NCBI RefSeq assembly: GCF_004345005.1
Contig: NZ_SMMX01000003.1
Location: 186,001 to 250,000 of the forward strand
Origin: Extibacter muris
GTDB lineage: Bacteria; Bacillota; Clostridia; Lachnospirales; Lachnospiraceae
Length of the DNA: 64,000 nt
Direction of reading: 5' to 3'
The position numbers were made by a program, and so were the translations under genes. Of the stretch, positions 42,605-51,376 are shown piece after piece (the first letter of the stretch is position 1; each line of letters opens with the position of its first letter). The notes beneath the pieces were generated by a model. It made no database searches, was not told the origin of the DNA, and was given only the letters and a program-made list of their open reading frames with translations.

Positions 42605-42946
42605 ATGTTGCAGTTGCAGGAAAAAATCAAGTACATTTTATATCAGTTGGGGGTGAACAGTACATATTTAGGATATTATTATCTGACACTTGCTATCGCG
42701 ATAGCAATTGAGGAAGAGGAAAATCTATTATACATATCTAAGAACATCTATCCCAGAATAGCGGAACAATATCATACGTCTATTTCCTGTGTGGAACGTA
42801 ATATTCGGACAGCTGCTGATGTAATGTTCAGGCACGGGAGTCCACAGCTTCTGGCGGAGATATTCATCGACGGCAAGAACAGGCCGAAGAACTCCAGGCT
42901 CATATCATGTCTTGCATTGTATGTGAAAAAACAGTTATCCGAGTAA
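42605..42946 (+). CDS. Stand-alone Spo0A C-terminal (DNA-binding) domain protein
   Basis: A 113-residue protein that corresponds to the sporulation regulator Spo0A output domain only (PF08769). The five-helix domain runs from KIKYILYQLGVNSTYLGYYY, through PRIAEQYHTSISCVERNIRT (recognition helix region), to NSRLISCLALYVKKQL. The receiver domain with its phosphorylated Asp is absent, so it cannot be controlled by the phosphorelay in the usual way. It may compete with or supplement Spo0A at 0A boxes. It is a single gene with AAAGGTGG before the ATG. Confidence 0.88.
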   Translation: MLQLQEKIKYILYQLGVNSTYLGYYYLTLAIAIAIEEEENLLYISKNIYPRIAEQYHTSISCVERNIRTAADVMFRHGSPQLLAEIFIDGKNRPKNSRLISCLALYVKKQLSE

Positions 42947-43096
42947 GTACGGCGATACCGGTGTGCCAGTGGAGCGCTCATGCGTTTCCAGAGCATGCCG
43001 GTACTGTTTTTTTCACAGAAAAATCATATATTTACCACATAGATTTCAAGAAGATATCTTACGATAGAGAAAATTTTGTTGCCGGGAGGGAAGACT

Positions 43097-44059
43097 TTGA
43101 TAGAAGTGAAAAATCTTGTGAAAAGATATGGAAGGCATCTGGCGGTTGACGGCCTGAGCTTCCAGGTGGAGGAGGGGCAGATATACGGGTTCCTCGGTCC
43201 GAACGGGGCCGGGAAATCGACCACTATGAATATCATGACAGGCTACATAGGTGCCACGGAAGGTGAGGTGCTGATCAATGGTCATGACATCCTCAAAGAG
43301 CCAGAGGAGGCGAAGAAGCATATCGGCTATCTGCCGGAACAGCCTCCGCTTTATATGGAGATGACGGTCCGGGAATATCTCTGCTTTGCAGGGGAACTAA
43401 AGAAGATACCGAAGGATAAATTGGAGGAGCAGATTGCGGAAGTGATGGAGCTGACAAAGCTCGAAGAATCAGAGAACAGGCTTATCCACAACTTGTCCAA
43501 GGGCTACAGGCAGAGGGTGGGGCTTGCCCAGGCGATACTTGGCTTTCCGGAGATTATCATACTGGATGAACCGACGGTAGGGCTCGACCCGAAGCAGATT
43601 ATCGAGATACGGGAGCTGATCCGGAGCCTTGCCAAAAGGCATACGGTAATCCTGAGTTCACATATCCTGGCCGAAATCCGTGAGGTGTGCGATTATATCA
43701 TGATCATATCGAAAGGGCGGCTCGTGGCGAGCGATACGCCGGATAATCTGGAAAATCTTATGAATAAGACCGCGTACATCCAGATTCAGGTACGGAAACC
43801 GGAAGACCGGATACGGAATATTCTCGGAAGCCTGGAGTGTATCGAGACTGCAGAATACAGCGCAGAAGGCGAAGGTGTCATCACCGTGCGGATCCAGGGC
43901 AGGGATAAGGAAGACATCAGGGAAAAGCTGTTTCTTGCATTTGCGGAAGAAAGGGTCCCTCTTCAGGAACTGAGGCTTGTCAAATCCACACTTGAAGAAG
44001 TGTTCCTTGAACTGACACAGGAAGGGAAGGAGGCCGAGACGGATGAGAGCAATATATAG
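43097..44059 (+). CDS. ABC transporter ATPase (GldA-like)
   Basis: A 320-residue ABC-2 type ATPase. Translation most likely starts at the TTG at 43097, six bases after GGGAGGG, giving IEVKNLVKRYGRHLAVDGLS. Walker A GPNGAGKSTTMNI, signature NLSKGYRQRVGLAQ, Walker B IIILDEPTVGLD and H-loop SSHILAEI are intact; a C-terminal regulatory extension (about 225-320) resembles the DUF4162-type domain. It is the first of four genes forming a Gld-like ABC system with unknown cargo. Confidence 0.92.
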   Translation: MIEVKNLVKRYGRHLAVDGLSFQVEEGQIYGFLGPNGAGKSTTMNIMTGYIGATEGEVLINGHDILKEPEEAKKHIGYLPEQPPLYMEMTVREYLCFAGELKKIPKDKLEEQIAEVMELTKLEESENRLIHNLSKGYRQRVGLAQAILGFPEIIILDEPTVGLDPKQIIEIRELIRSLAKRHTVILSSHILAEIREVCDYIMIISKGRLVASDTPDNLENLMNKTAYIQIQVRKPEDRIRNILGSLECIETAEYSAEGEGVITVRIQGRDKEDIREKLFLAFAEERVPLQELRLVKSTLEEVFLELTQEGKEAETDESNI

Positions 44060-44909
44060 AAGAGAGCTTAAGTCTTATTTCCACACGATGGTGGGATATG
44101 TGTTCATTGCATTTTTGGTAGCGTTTACGGGAGTCTATTTCATGGCATTCAACCTGAATTACGGATATCCGTATTTCTCATATGTGCTGTCCAGCATTCA
44201 TTTCGTATTCATGATCGCGGTCCCGATTCTTACGATGAGAAGCTTTGCGGAAGACAGGAAGAATAAGACGGACCAGATGCTGCTCACCGCTCCGGTCAGC
44301 CTGTGGAAGGTTGTGCTTGGTAAATATCTGGCTATGGTATCCATCTTTGCGGTGCCATGTGTGATATATCTTATATTCCCTCTGATTATCATGACACAGG
44401 GAACAGCATATCTTGTGGTGGATTATCTGTCCATCCTTGCATTCTTCCTCATAGGCTGCGTATACATCGCGGTCGGGATGTTCCTTTCGTCGCTGACGGA
44501 AAGTCCGATTATCGCGGCCATATCTACCTTCGGCGTACTGCTGCTTTCCTATCTGTGGAGCGGCATCGCAGATTTCCTGCCGGGCAGCGCGGCGGGCAAT
44601 GCGGCCGGCATCATTATCCTGGCTGCCGTCCTTGTGCTCGGCATCTATCAGATGACGAAGAACTGGCTGATTGCAGCGATGCTTGAGGCAGCCGTGGTCA
44701 TCACTTGCGTAGTCATAGGGATTGTGAAGGCCTCTCTCCTTGAAGGAGCCCTCTCCAATCTGCTCGGCAGGTTTTCACTGGCAGATGTGCTGACGGGTAT
44801 CGCATCGAACAGCCTGCTGGATGTGGGCGGCCTGATATTTGATGTGTCCCTGGCAGGCCTATTTATATTTTTGACTATGCAGATGATACAGAAAAGACGC
44901 TGGAGTTAG
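44043..44909 (+). CDS. ABC-2 permease (GldF/NosY-like)
   Basis: A 288-residue permease with six to seven membrane helices, starting within the end of the ATPase gene (17-base overlap). Its opening AIYRRELKSYFHTMVGYVFI and the soluble loop FAEDRKNKTDQMLLTAPVSLW are typical of the GldF/NosY branch. It forms the membrane channel for the ATPase upstream. The next gene follows after 9 bases. Confidence 0.9.
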   Translation: MRAIYRRELKSYFHTMVGYVFIAFLVAFTGVYFMAFNLNYGYPYFSYVLSSIHFVFMIAVPILTMRSFAEDRKNKTDQMLLTAPVSLWKVVLGKYLAMVSIFAVPCVIYLIFPLIIMTQGTAYLVVDYLSILAFFLIGCVYIAVGMFLSSLTESPIIAAISTFGVLLLSYLWSGIADFLPGSAAGNAAGIIILAAVLVLGIYQMTKNWLIAAMLEAAVVITCVVIGIVKASLLEGALSNLLGRFSLADVLTGIASNSLLDVGGLIFDVSLAGLFIFLTMQMIQKRRWS

Positions 44910-44918
44910 GAGGAACAT

Positions 44919-46313
44919 ATGCAGGACAGAATAAAGAGATTATTTCACAGCGCAGCATCCCGTAACGGAAGCTACAGCGTCGGAGCCATCGTGCTTGTAA
45001 TCGCCATAGTAATCGTAGTGAACCTTATTGCCGGACAGCTGCCGGAGAAAGTGAAACGTATTGATATCAGCGACAACAGGATTTATGAAATATCAGACAA
45101 AAGCAAGAAAATACTGAAGAAGCTCGATACGGAAATCACGTTCAAGATATTTGCGGAGAAAGAGAAAACAGATGACAGGATCAAGACATTCATCAATAAA
45201 TATGCATCCCTTTCGGATAAGATTGCTGTAGAGTGGATAGACCCCGTACTCCACCCGTCCGAACTCTCCGCCAACAATGTGGAATCAGACACGGTCCTCA
45301 TATCGTGCAAAGATACACAGAAGAGTACGACGGTGGCATTCGGTGATATCATCGTGTCAGATGATTCTTCCTACTATATGACCGGAAGCGTTTCCGAAAC
45401 CCAGTTCGATGGAGAAGGGCAGTTCACGTCTGCAGTCAAATATGTGACGGACGATGTTGCCAGGAAAGTCTATTATACGACAGGACACGGGGAAGATACC
45501 TTTTCTTCTTCTGTCTCAGACCTGCTTGGCAAGAACAATATGGAGGAAGAAGAGCTGAATCTTATCATGACAGGTAAGATACCCGAAGACTGCAGCCTGC
45601 TCATACTGAATGGCCCTTCTTCCGACATAACAGAAGAAGAAAAAGAGACGATAACGTCCTACCTTGCCTCTGGCGGCAAAGTGTTCCTGCTGCTCGGAGA
45701 AGCCCGGGAAGATACCCCGAATCTGGACGGACTTATGAAGGAATATGGCATGGAACAGGAAAAGGGTTACATTGCTGATATGCAGCGCAGCTATCAGGGG
45801 AACTATTATTATATATTCCCGGTGCTGGATGCTTCCTCTGGCTTGACAGAGGGGATGTCATCAGACATGGTAATGCTTGTCAATGCACACGGCATGAATA
45901 TGTCAGACCCTGTCCGTGATACGATAACCACGACCCCGTTCATGACTACGTCCTCAGATGGATATGCAGTGACGGAGGATAATCAGAAGCAGGGCACGTA
46001 TACGCTCGGTGCGGTAGCCACAGAGACGGTTGGTGATGAAGAGGCCCGGTTCACCGTGATATCGGCAGGCACGCTTATAGATTCCCAGGTGACAGACGCC
46101 TTTTCAACCCTGGAAAATCTGACGCTGTTCTCCAATGCAGTGGCCGCCAATTACGATGATATGGAAAATGTGGCGATAGAGCCAAAGAGCCTGGAAGTGA
46201 CGTACAATACGATGCAGCACGCGGGCATGATAAGCATTGCAGTCATATTCGGCATCCCGCTCGTGATACTCATATACGGCTTCCTGCGCTGGCTGAAAAG
46301 ACGGAAAGCTTAG
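44919..46313 (+). CDS. GldG-family ABC auxiliary protein
   Basis: A 464-residue protein with one N-terminal helix (VGAIVLVIAIVIVVNLIAGQ), a large extracytoplasmic domain of the ABC_transp_aux/IFT52-like fold (about 45-430, with YYTTGHGEDTF and LLILNGPSSDITEEE) and one C-terminal helix before a basic tail. GldG homologues work with the GldA/GldF pair. In non-gliding bacteria the substrate is unknown. Here it is a third member of the same operon. Confidence 0.9.
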   Translation: MQDRIKRLFHSAASRNGSYSVGAIVLVIAIVIVVNLIAGQLPEKVKRIDISDNRIYEISDKSKKILKKLDTEITFKIFAEKEKTDDRIKTFINKYASLSDKIAVEWIDPVLHPSELSANNVESDTVLISCKDTQKSTTVAFGDIIVSDDSSYYMTGSVSETQFDGEGQFTSAVKYVTDDVARKVYYTTGHGEDTFSSSVSDLLGKNNMEEEELNLIMTGKIPEDCSLLILNGPSSDITEEEKETITSYLASGGKVFLLLGEAREDTPNLDGLMKEYGMEQEKGYIADMQRSYQGNYYYIFPVLDASSGLTEGMSSDMVMLVNAHGMNMSDPVRDTITTTPFMTTSSDGYAVTEDNQKQGTYTLGAVATETVGDEEARFTVISAGTLIDSQVTDAFSTLENLTLFSNAVAANYDDMENVAIEPKSLEVTYNTMQHAGMISIAVIFGIPLVILIYGFLRWLKRRKA

Positions 46314-46326
46314 GGAGGCAAAAGAG

Positions 46327-47235
46327 ATGAAGCAGAAAAAGACTATACTTGTACTGGTCGGTATTCTTGCAGTGCTATCTATCCTGTATGCAGGACTTCA
46401 CCTATACAATAAGAGCCTGGAAAAGAAAGAAGCAAAAGAGGCCGAGAAAGCAAAGGTATATGTCACCAACGAAGAGGATATAGCAGAGATTTCCTATACG
46501 GGGACAGAAGAGAATGGGACGATGTCATTTGTCAGGGAGGACGGAGAATGGTACTATGCTCCGGACAGAGAGATACCATTGAACCAGAGCACAGTACAGA
46601 ATATGGGGGATACGCTTGCGGTGTGCCAGGCCGTACGGGAGCTTGAAGAGCCGGATGACTGGTCTGATTATGGCCTGGTGAATCCGCAGTACACGATTAT
46701 ACTCAGGAATAAAGAAGGAGTGGAAACGACCATCTATATCGGACAGACAGCAGGAGAAGATTATTATGCCGCCGTCAAAGGGAGCGATAAAGTATATACG
46801 GTCGACAGCTCGGTCATTTCCTCACTTTCCTTTGATCTCTCACAGTATGTGCAGACAGATACGGTGCCGTCAATCAGCAGCGGTAATCTGAAAAAGGTGG
46901 AAGTGACAGAGGGAGGACATACCACCACTTATGATTCGGAAGAGGATATGGCGGAGATGGCAGGAGGATTTGGAGCCCTGTCTCTTAAGACATGCGAAGA
47001 TTACCACGCAGAAGACGGGGAGCTTAAGAATTATGGCCTCGATGAAGAGACCCGTATCACTGTGACAGCAGTCTATGAGGATTCTGCTACAGGGAAAGAG
47101 GAGAAGTATACGATCTATATCGGCGATACAGATGATACAGGGGCCAGCAGGTACGTAGGGACAGACGGATCAAGAATCGTATATCTCGTATCCGCTGATA
47201 CGGTGAATAATACGTATACGCCGGCCGGACAGTAA
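46327..47235 (+). CDS. DUF4340 membrane-anchored protein
   Basis: A 302-residue protein with an N-terminal anchor (ILVLVGILAVLSILYAGLHL), a Lys/Glu-rich linker and repeated beta-rich DUF4340 modules (for example VREDGEWYYAPDREIPLN and YGLVNPQYTIIL). The family almost always accompanies GldG-type proteins and is probably a surface-exposed partner of the same ABC complex. It is the last gene of the four-gene operon, 13 bases behind the GldG-like gene. Confidence 0.9.
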   Translation: MKQKKTILVLVGILAVLSILYAGLHLYNKSLEKKEAKEAEKAKVYVTNEEDIAEISYTGTEENGTMSFVREDGEWYYAPDREIPLNQSTVQNMGDTLAVCQAVRELEEPDDWSDYGLVNPQYTIILRNKEGVETTIYIGQTAGEDYYAAVKGSDKVYTVDSSVISSLSFDLSQYVQTDTVPSISSGNLKKVEVTEGGHTTTYDSEEDMAEMAGGFGALSLKTCEDYHAEDGELKNYGLDEETRITVTAVYEDSATGKEEKYTIYIGDTDDTGASRYVGTDGSRIVYLVSADTVNNTYTPAGQ

Positions 47236-47329
47236 AATAGTGCTGCTGCCCTGAAAAAAGTAATGAGCCTCGGGATAACTTGGTGTATAATAGGGGAAGA
47301 TGTAAAACACCATTTTCGGAGGAAACATT

Positions 47330-48892
47330 ATGAAAAAAGATACGACATCCATGATAAAACGTGCGGAGCGTTTTCAGATCATCCTTATTGGAGAGGGTAT
47401 ACTTGTCGGTGGAATCGCAGGTCTCGTCGTCCTTCTGTACCGGATGTGCCTGGAAGGCGCGGGCAAGGTGCTGAATGTCATACTTGCGTACGCCCGCCAG
47501 TCTCCGCTACGTATGGCCGGCTGGTTTCTCTTGCTCATGCTGATGGCGGTCCTTGTTGCAAAGCTGCTGACATATGAACCGATGATATCGGGGAGCGGCA
47601 TCCCGCAGCTGGAAGGGGAGATGGTGGGCAAGCTGGAACAGACATGGTGGAAGGTACTGCCTGCAAAATTTGCAGGCGGTTTCTTATGTATGCTCGGAGG
47701 ACTGGCGCTTGGGCGGGAAGGCCCGTCCATCCAGATTGGTGCCATGGCAGGGAAAGGCATATCGAAGGGGCTGGACCGTGGCAAGACGGAAGAAAAGTTC
47801 CTGCTGACATGCGGTGCCAGTGCGGGGCTGGCAGCAGCGTTCCATGCACCGCTCGCGGGTGTCATGTTTTCGCTGGAGGAGGTGCACAAGAATTTCTCCG
47901 TATCTGTCCTCCTGTCGGTCATGACGGCATCTCTTACTGCGGATTTTCTGGGTTCCGGTGTACTGGGTGTCGACTCGGTATTCCAGTTTGACATCGTGCG
48001 CGCCCTGCCACAGGAATATTACGGCCTCATATTGCTGCTTGGTGTCGTCCTCGGCGCCATGGGAGCATTCTACAACTGGTTTACGCTGAAGGTGCAGGCG
48101 CTCTATGGCAAGGCGAAGCACCTTAGTACGACAGGAAAGTTGATGGTTCCGTTCCTCTGTGCGGGGATACTGGGCTTTACCGCACCGGAACTGCTGGGGA
48201 GCGGCCATTCTCTCATCGAATACCTGACGCATGAAGATGTCATGCTCGGAACGGTCCTTCTCATTCTGGCCGGGAGGTTCATCTTCTCTGCAGTCAGCTT
48301 TGGTTCAGGGGCTCCGGGAGGGATCTTTTTTCCGCTGCTTGTGCTGGGCGGCTATATCGGGGGTGCATTTGCGACGGCAGGCGTACAGTTCTTTGGCCTC
48401 GAACCGCTGTATATCAATAATTTCGTGCTGCTTGCGATGGCCGGCTACTTTTCCGCCATCGTGCGTGCTCCTCTGACAGGGATCATATTAATTTTTGAGA
48501 TGACAGGATCGCTGAGCCAGATGATGTCGCTTTCCATGGTTTCTATCGTGGCATATATTACGGCCACCCTGATGCGTTCCAAACCAATCTATGAAAGCCT
48601 CCTTGAGAACCTGCTCAGGAAACTGGGCCGGAAGGTGACCAAAGACCACGGGCAGAAGATACTTGTAAACTATGTGGTCAGACAGGGGTCCAGGCTGGAA
48701 GACGCCCTGATCAGCGAGATCAGGTGGCCCGAGAACTGCCTGCTTGTCTCCATACAGAGAGGGACGCAGGAGATAATCCCAAAGGGCAGGACGATGCTTC
48801 TTACAGGTGATACCATTGTGACGATGACCGATGAAAGGGACAGGGCCGTCGTCCATGACAAGATGGAACGGCTGTGCAGCGATATGTTTTGA
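47330..48892 (+). CDS. ClC-family chloride channel/antiporter with C-terminal TrkA-C domain
   Basis: A 520-residue protein. The ClC pore motifs are visible: GSGIPQLEGE, LGREGPSIQIGAMAG (the Glu is the external gate) and FGSGAPGGIFFPLLVLGG. About twelve membrane helices are followed by an RCK/TrkA-C regulatory domain (about 440-520, ILVNYVVRQGSRLEDALISE). It transports chloride, probably in exchange for protons, for pH or osmotic balance. A GGAGG site precedes the ATG; it is a single-gene unit. Confidence 0.94.
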   Translation: MKKDTTSMIKRAERFQIILIGEGILVGGIAGLVVLLYRMCLEGAGKVLNVILAYARQSPLRMAGWFLLLMLMAVLVAKLLTYEPMISGSGIPQLEGEMVGKLEQTWWKVLPAKFAGGFLCMLGGLALGREGPSIQIGAMAGKGISKGLDRGKTEEKFLLTCGASAGLAAAFHAPLAGVMFSLEEVHKNFSVSVLLSVMTASLTADFLGSGVLGVDSVFQFDIVRALPQEYYGLILLLGVVLGAMGAFYNWFTLKVQALYGKAKHLSTTGKLMVPFLCAGILGFTAPELLGSGHSLIEYLTHEDVMLGTVLLILAGRFIFSAVSFGSGAPGGIFFPLLVLGGYIGGAFATAGVQFFGLEPLYINNFVLLAMAGYFSAIVRAPLTGIILIFEMTGSLSQMMSLSMVSIVAYITATLMRSKPIYESLLENLLRKLGRKVTKDHGQKILVNYVVRQGSRLEDALISEIRWPENCLLVSIQRGTQEIIPKGRTMLLTGDTIVTMTDERDRAVVHDKMERLCSDMF

Positions 48893-49029
48893 ATAAAAGG
48901 ATAGAAAGCTTCTGCTGGGAAAGGAGAAGTGAGAAGAGCAATTCATCTCAAGAATGCATAATGGAAAATATTAGCGCTTGATTTGTAACGACAAAAGCGT
49001 TACAATATAAGAGGCAAGGAGGTGTTATC

Positions 49030-49332
49030 ATGGAAAAAACAGCAACATTGAACTTAAGAGTAAATCCAATTGTCAAGGAACGTGCAGAGAAAGTATTGTC
49101 TCAGTTAGGTGTTCCTATGTCGACAGCGATTGATATGTACTTGAATCAGATTTCATTAACAGGAGGGATTCCATTTTCTGTTTCTTTACCAAAAGCACCA
49201 GTATCAATTCATGCGGATGTTATGACAACGGAAGAAATCCACCAGAAACTGGAAAAAGGATATAATGATATAGCGGCAGGAAGAGTACAAAACGCAGCGG
49301 AGGCATTTGCAAAATTCAGGGAGAACCATTGA
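49030..49332 (+). CDS. RelB/DinJ-type antitoxin
   Basis: A 100-residue protein with a ribbon-helix-helix N-terminus (ATLNLRVNPIVKERAEKVLS, MSTAIDMYLNQISL) and an acidic helical tail that would wrap the toxin. AGGAGGTG precedes the ATG. The toxin gene starts 1 base after the stop codon. Base composition is lower in GC than the neighbouring genes, consistent with horizontal gain. Confidence 0.9.
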   Translation: MEKTATLNLRVNPIVKERAEKVLSQLGVPMSTAIDMYLNQISLTGGIPFSVSLPKAPVSIHADVMTTEEIHQKLEKGYNDIAAGRVQNAAEAFAKFRENH

Positions 49333-49333
49333 T

Positions 49334-49648
49334 ATGAAACGATATACGGTTGAGATTACAAATGAAGCGTTGGCTGATATGGAGCAGTTATACAATCATA
49401 TTGCTTATGTACTTCAGGCACCGGAAAACGCAATAAATCAATATAACCGGATTGCGGATGTCATTTTGACATTGGATACGCTGGCCGAGCGAAACCATAT
49501 TATGGAATCAGAACCGGAACGACGTAGAGAGATGAGAAGGTTGCTGGTGGATAATTATTCTGTCTTTTACGTCATAAAGGGAGATAAAGTGATTGTAACA
49601 GATGTATTGTATAATGCATCATATATTGAGAGCCAATTAAGAAAATAA
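49334..49648 (+). CDS. RelE/ParE-type toxin
   Basis: A 104-residue toxin of the ParE/RelE superfamily, from the ATG at 49334 (KRYTVEITNEALADMEQLYN), with the core RREMRRLLVDNYSVFYVIKG and a C-terminal IVTDVLYNASYIES. RelE members cut mRNA on the ribosome and ParE members poison gyrase; residues visible here do not separate the two with certainty. It is coupled to the antitoxin and lies directly upstream of the T-box leader. Confidence 0.88.
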   Translation: MKRYTVEITNEALADMEQLYNHIAYVLQAPENAINQYNRIADVILTLDTLAERNHIMESEPERRREMRRLLVDNYSVFYVIKGDKVIVTDVLYNASYIESQLRK

Positions 49649-49699
49649 TTCATTATTTCTTGCATAACGGTTATACTTATGGTAATATAATTAACAATT

Positions 49700-49980
49700 T
49701 AGTACTGAAAAGCGATGAAAGAGACTCTGTCCTTTGGAACTCGACAGAAATGCGGCGTCACCGGCTGAGAGCGCTGCTTGGGGAATGAGGACAATAGGGA
49801 ACACTCTGGAGCAGACCGCCTGAACGTAAGTAGGACGGTACGTGGGCACGCGTTATGTGCAGTTGAGTGGAATCCTGCCGTGTGACAAAGGTGTCGGACG
49901 GAGAAGGGCTCAATGCGGGTGGTACCGCGGATTTATCAGATCCGCCCCGGAATATATTGTATATTCCGGGGCGTTTTTTT
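49700..49980 (+). promoter_or_regulatory. T-box riboswitch of the AspRS-gatCAB operon, GAAC specifier
   Basis: The conserved T-box GGGTGGTACCGCGG (49917-49930) is followed by a perfect terminator: CGCCCCGGAATAT (49943-49955) with ATATTCCGGGGCG (49961-49973) and a run of T. The upstream stem I carries GAAC at 49799-49802 followed by A, which can be read as overlapping Glu (GAA) and Asn (AAC) codons. A two-codon T-box on the same operon is known from Clostridium acetobutylicum. GAC at 49790-49792 is a less likely specifier. Uncharged tRNA would prevent termination. This fills the 49649-50014 gap. Confidence 0.88.
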
Positions 49981-50014
49981 CGTCCCGCAGACAGACAAAA
50001 AGGAGGTAGTGCAT

Positions 50015-51346
50015 ATGGAATTTTTAACAGGTGTAAAGGAAAAAGATACGATGGAACTGAACAGTCTTCTCAGGACCTGTGCGGGGGAGAATGTAAAGGT
50101 TAATGGCGCGGTACACACAATCAGGAAGATGGGCACGGTTGCTTTTGTCATTCTCAGGAAGAGAGAAGGGCTTCTGCAGGGCGTATATGAGGAGGGGACA
50201 GCACAATTTGACTTGAAGGACTTGAAGGAAGCAGATACAATTGAGATAGAAGGGACGCTGGAGAGAAATGACAAAGCGCCCGGAGGGATAGAGATCCGTA
50301 TGAAAAGGCTCAGGGTGCTGAGCCGGTCTGTGGAGGAGATGATGCCTCTTGCCATATCAAAATGGAAGCTCGGCACTTCCCTGGAAGCAAAGCTCAACTA
50401 TCGTTCCATATCTTTGAGGAACATCCGGGAACGGGCCAAGTTCCGGCTGCAGGAAGGGCTTACGAGAGCATTCCGGGATTTCCTGTACAGCCAGGGGTTT
50501 ACGGAAATCCATACGCCAAAGATTGGTGCCAAAAGCGCGGAAGGAGGAGCCAACCTTTTCCGCCTGGAGTATTTCCACAGGCCGGCGGTTCTCCAGCAGA
50601 GCCCGCAGCTCTATAAGCAGATGATGGTGGGCGTGTTCGACCGGGTATTCGAGACGGCTCCCGTGTTCCGTGCTGAAAAGCATAATACGAAGCGCCATCT
50701 CAACGAATATACGAGTCTTGACTTCGAGATGGGATATATCGACGGCTTTGAAGATATCATGGCGATGGAGACAGGATATCTCCAGTATGCGATGGCCCTG
50801 CTCGCAGAAGAATATGCAGAAGAGCTTAAGCTGTTGGACATTGGTCTTCCGGATGCAACGGAGATTCCGGCAATCCGTTTCGATGTAATTAAGGAAAGGG
50901 CGGCGGAAAGGTACGGGCACAAGATAAGGAACCCACATGACCTGGAGCCGGAAGAAGAACAGCTTATCGGCCGTTATGCGCGGGAAGAATGGGGCAGCAG
51001 ATTTGTATTCGTCACCCATTATCCATCCCGGAAAAGGCCGTTTTATGCCATGGACGACCCGGAGGATACAGCCTATACGCTGAGCTTCGACCTGCTGTTT
51101 GACGGCATGGAGATAACAACCGGCGGGCAGCGTATTCATGACTACAAGATGCTGAAGGATAAGCTTGCATCAAGGGGGATGACGGAAGACGGGCTGGGAC
51201 AGTACCTTGATGCGTTCAGGCATGGCATGCCGCCTCATGGGGGCATTGGGATTGGCCTTGAACGTTTTACGATGATGCTCGCAGGAGAAGACAATGTGAG
51301 GGAAACGACGCTGTTTCCGAGAGATTTGAGCAGGCTGGAACCATAG
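50015..51346 (+). CDS. aspS: Archaeal-type, probably nondiscriminating aspartyl-tRNA synthetase
   Basis: A 443-residue class IIb synthetase: an N-terminal OB fold for the anticodon (about 15-110), then motif 2 (PVFRAEKHNTKRHLNEYTSL) and motif 3 (GIGIGLERFTMML). The short archaeal-type architecture without the bacterial GAD insert fits AspRS2 enzymes that charge both tRNA-Asp and tRNA-Asn with aspartate. The ATG at 50015 follows AAGGAGG; the open frame upstream belongs to the T-box. Co-location with gatCAB and a T-box implies that its Asp-tRNA-Asn is amidated by GatCAB. An AsnRS is the alternative. Confidence 0.87.
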   Translation: MEFLTGVKEKDTMELNSLLRTCAGENVKVNGAVHTIRKMGTVAFVILRKREGLLQGVYEEGTAQFDLKDLKEADTIEIEGTLERNDKAPGGIEIRMKRLRVLSRSVEEMMPLAISKWKLGTSLEAKLNYRSISLRNIRERAKFRLQEGLTRAFRDFLYSQGFTEIHTPKIGAKSAEGGANLFRLEYFHRPAVLQQSPQLYKQMMVGVFDRVFETAPVFRAEKHNTKRHLNEYTSLDFEMGYIDGFEDIMAMETGYLQYAMALLAEEYAEELKLLDIGLPDATEIPAIRFDVIKERAAERYGHKIRNPHDLEPEEEQLIGRYAREEWGSRFVFVTHYPSRKRPFYAMDDPEDTAYTLSFDLLFDGMEITTGGQRIHDYKMLKDKLASRGMTEDGLGQYLDAFRHGMPPHGGIGIGLERFTMMLAGEDNVRETTLFPRDLSRLEP

Positions 51347-51376
51347 GAACAAGTCTGAGAGGTGAAGGAGGACCAT

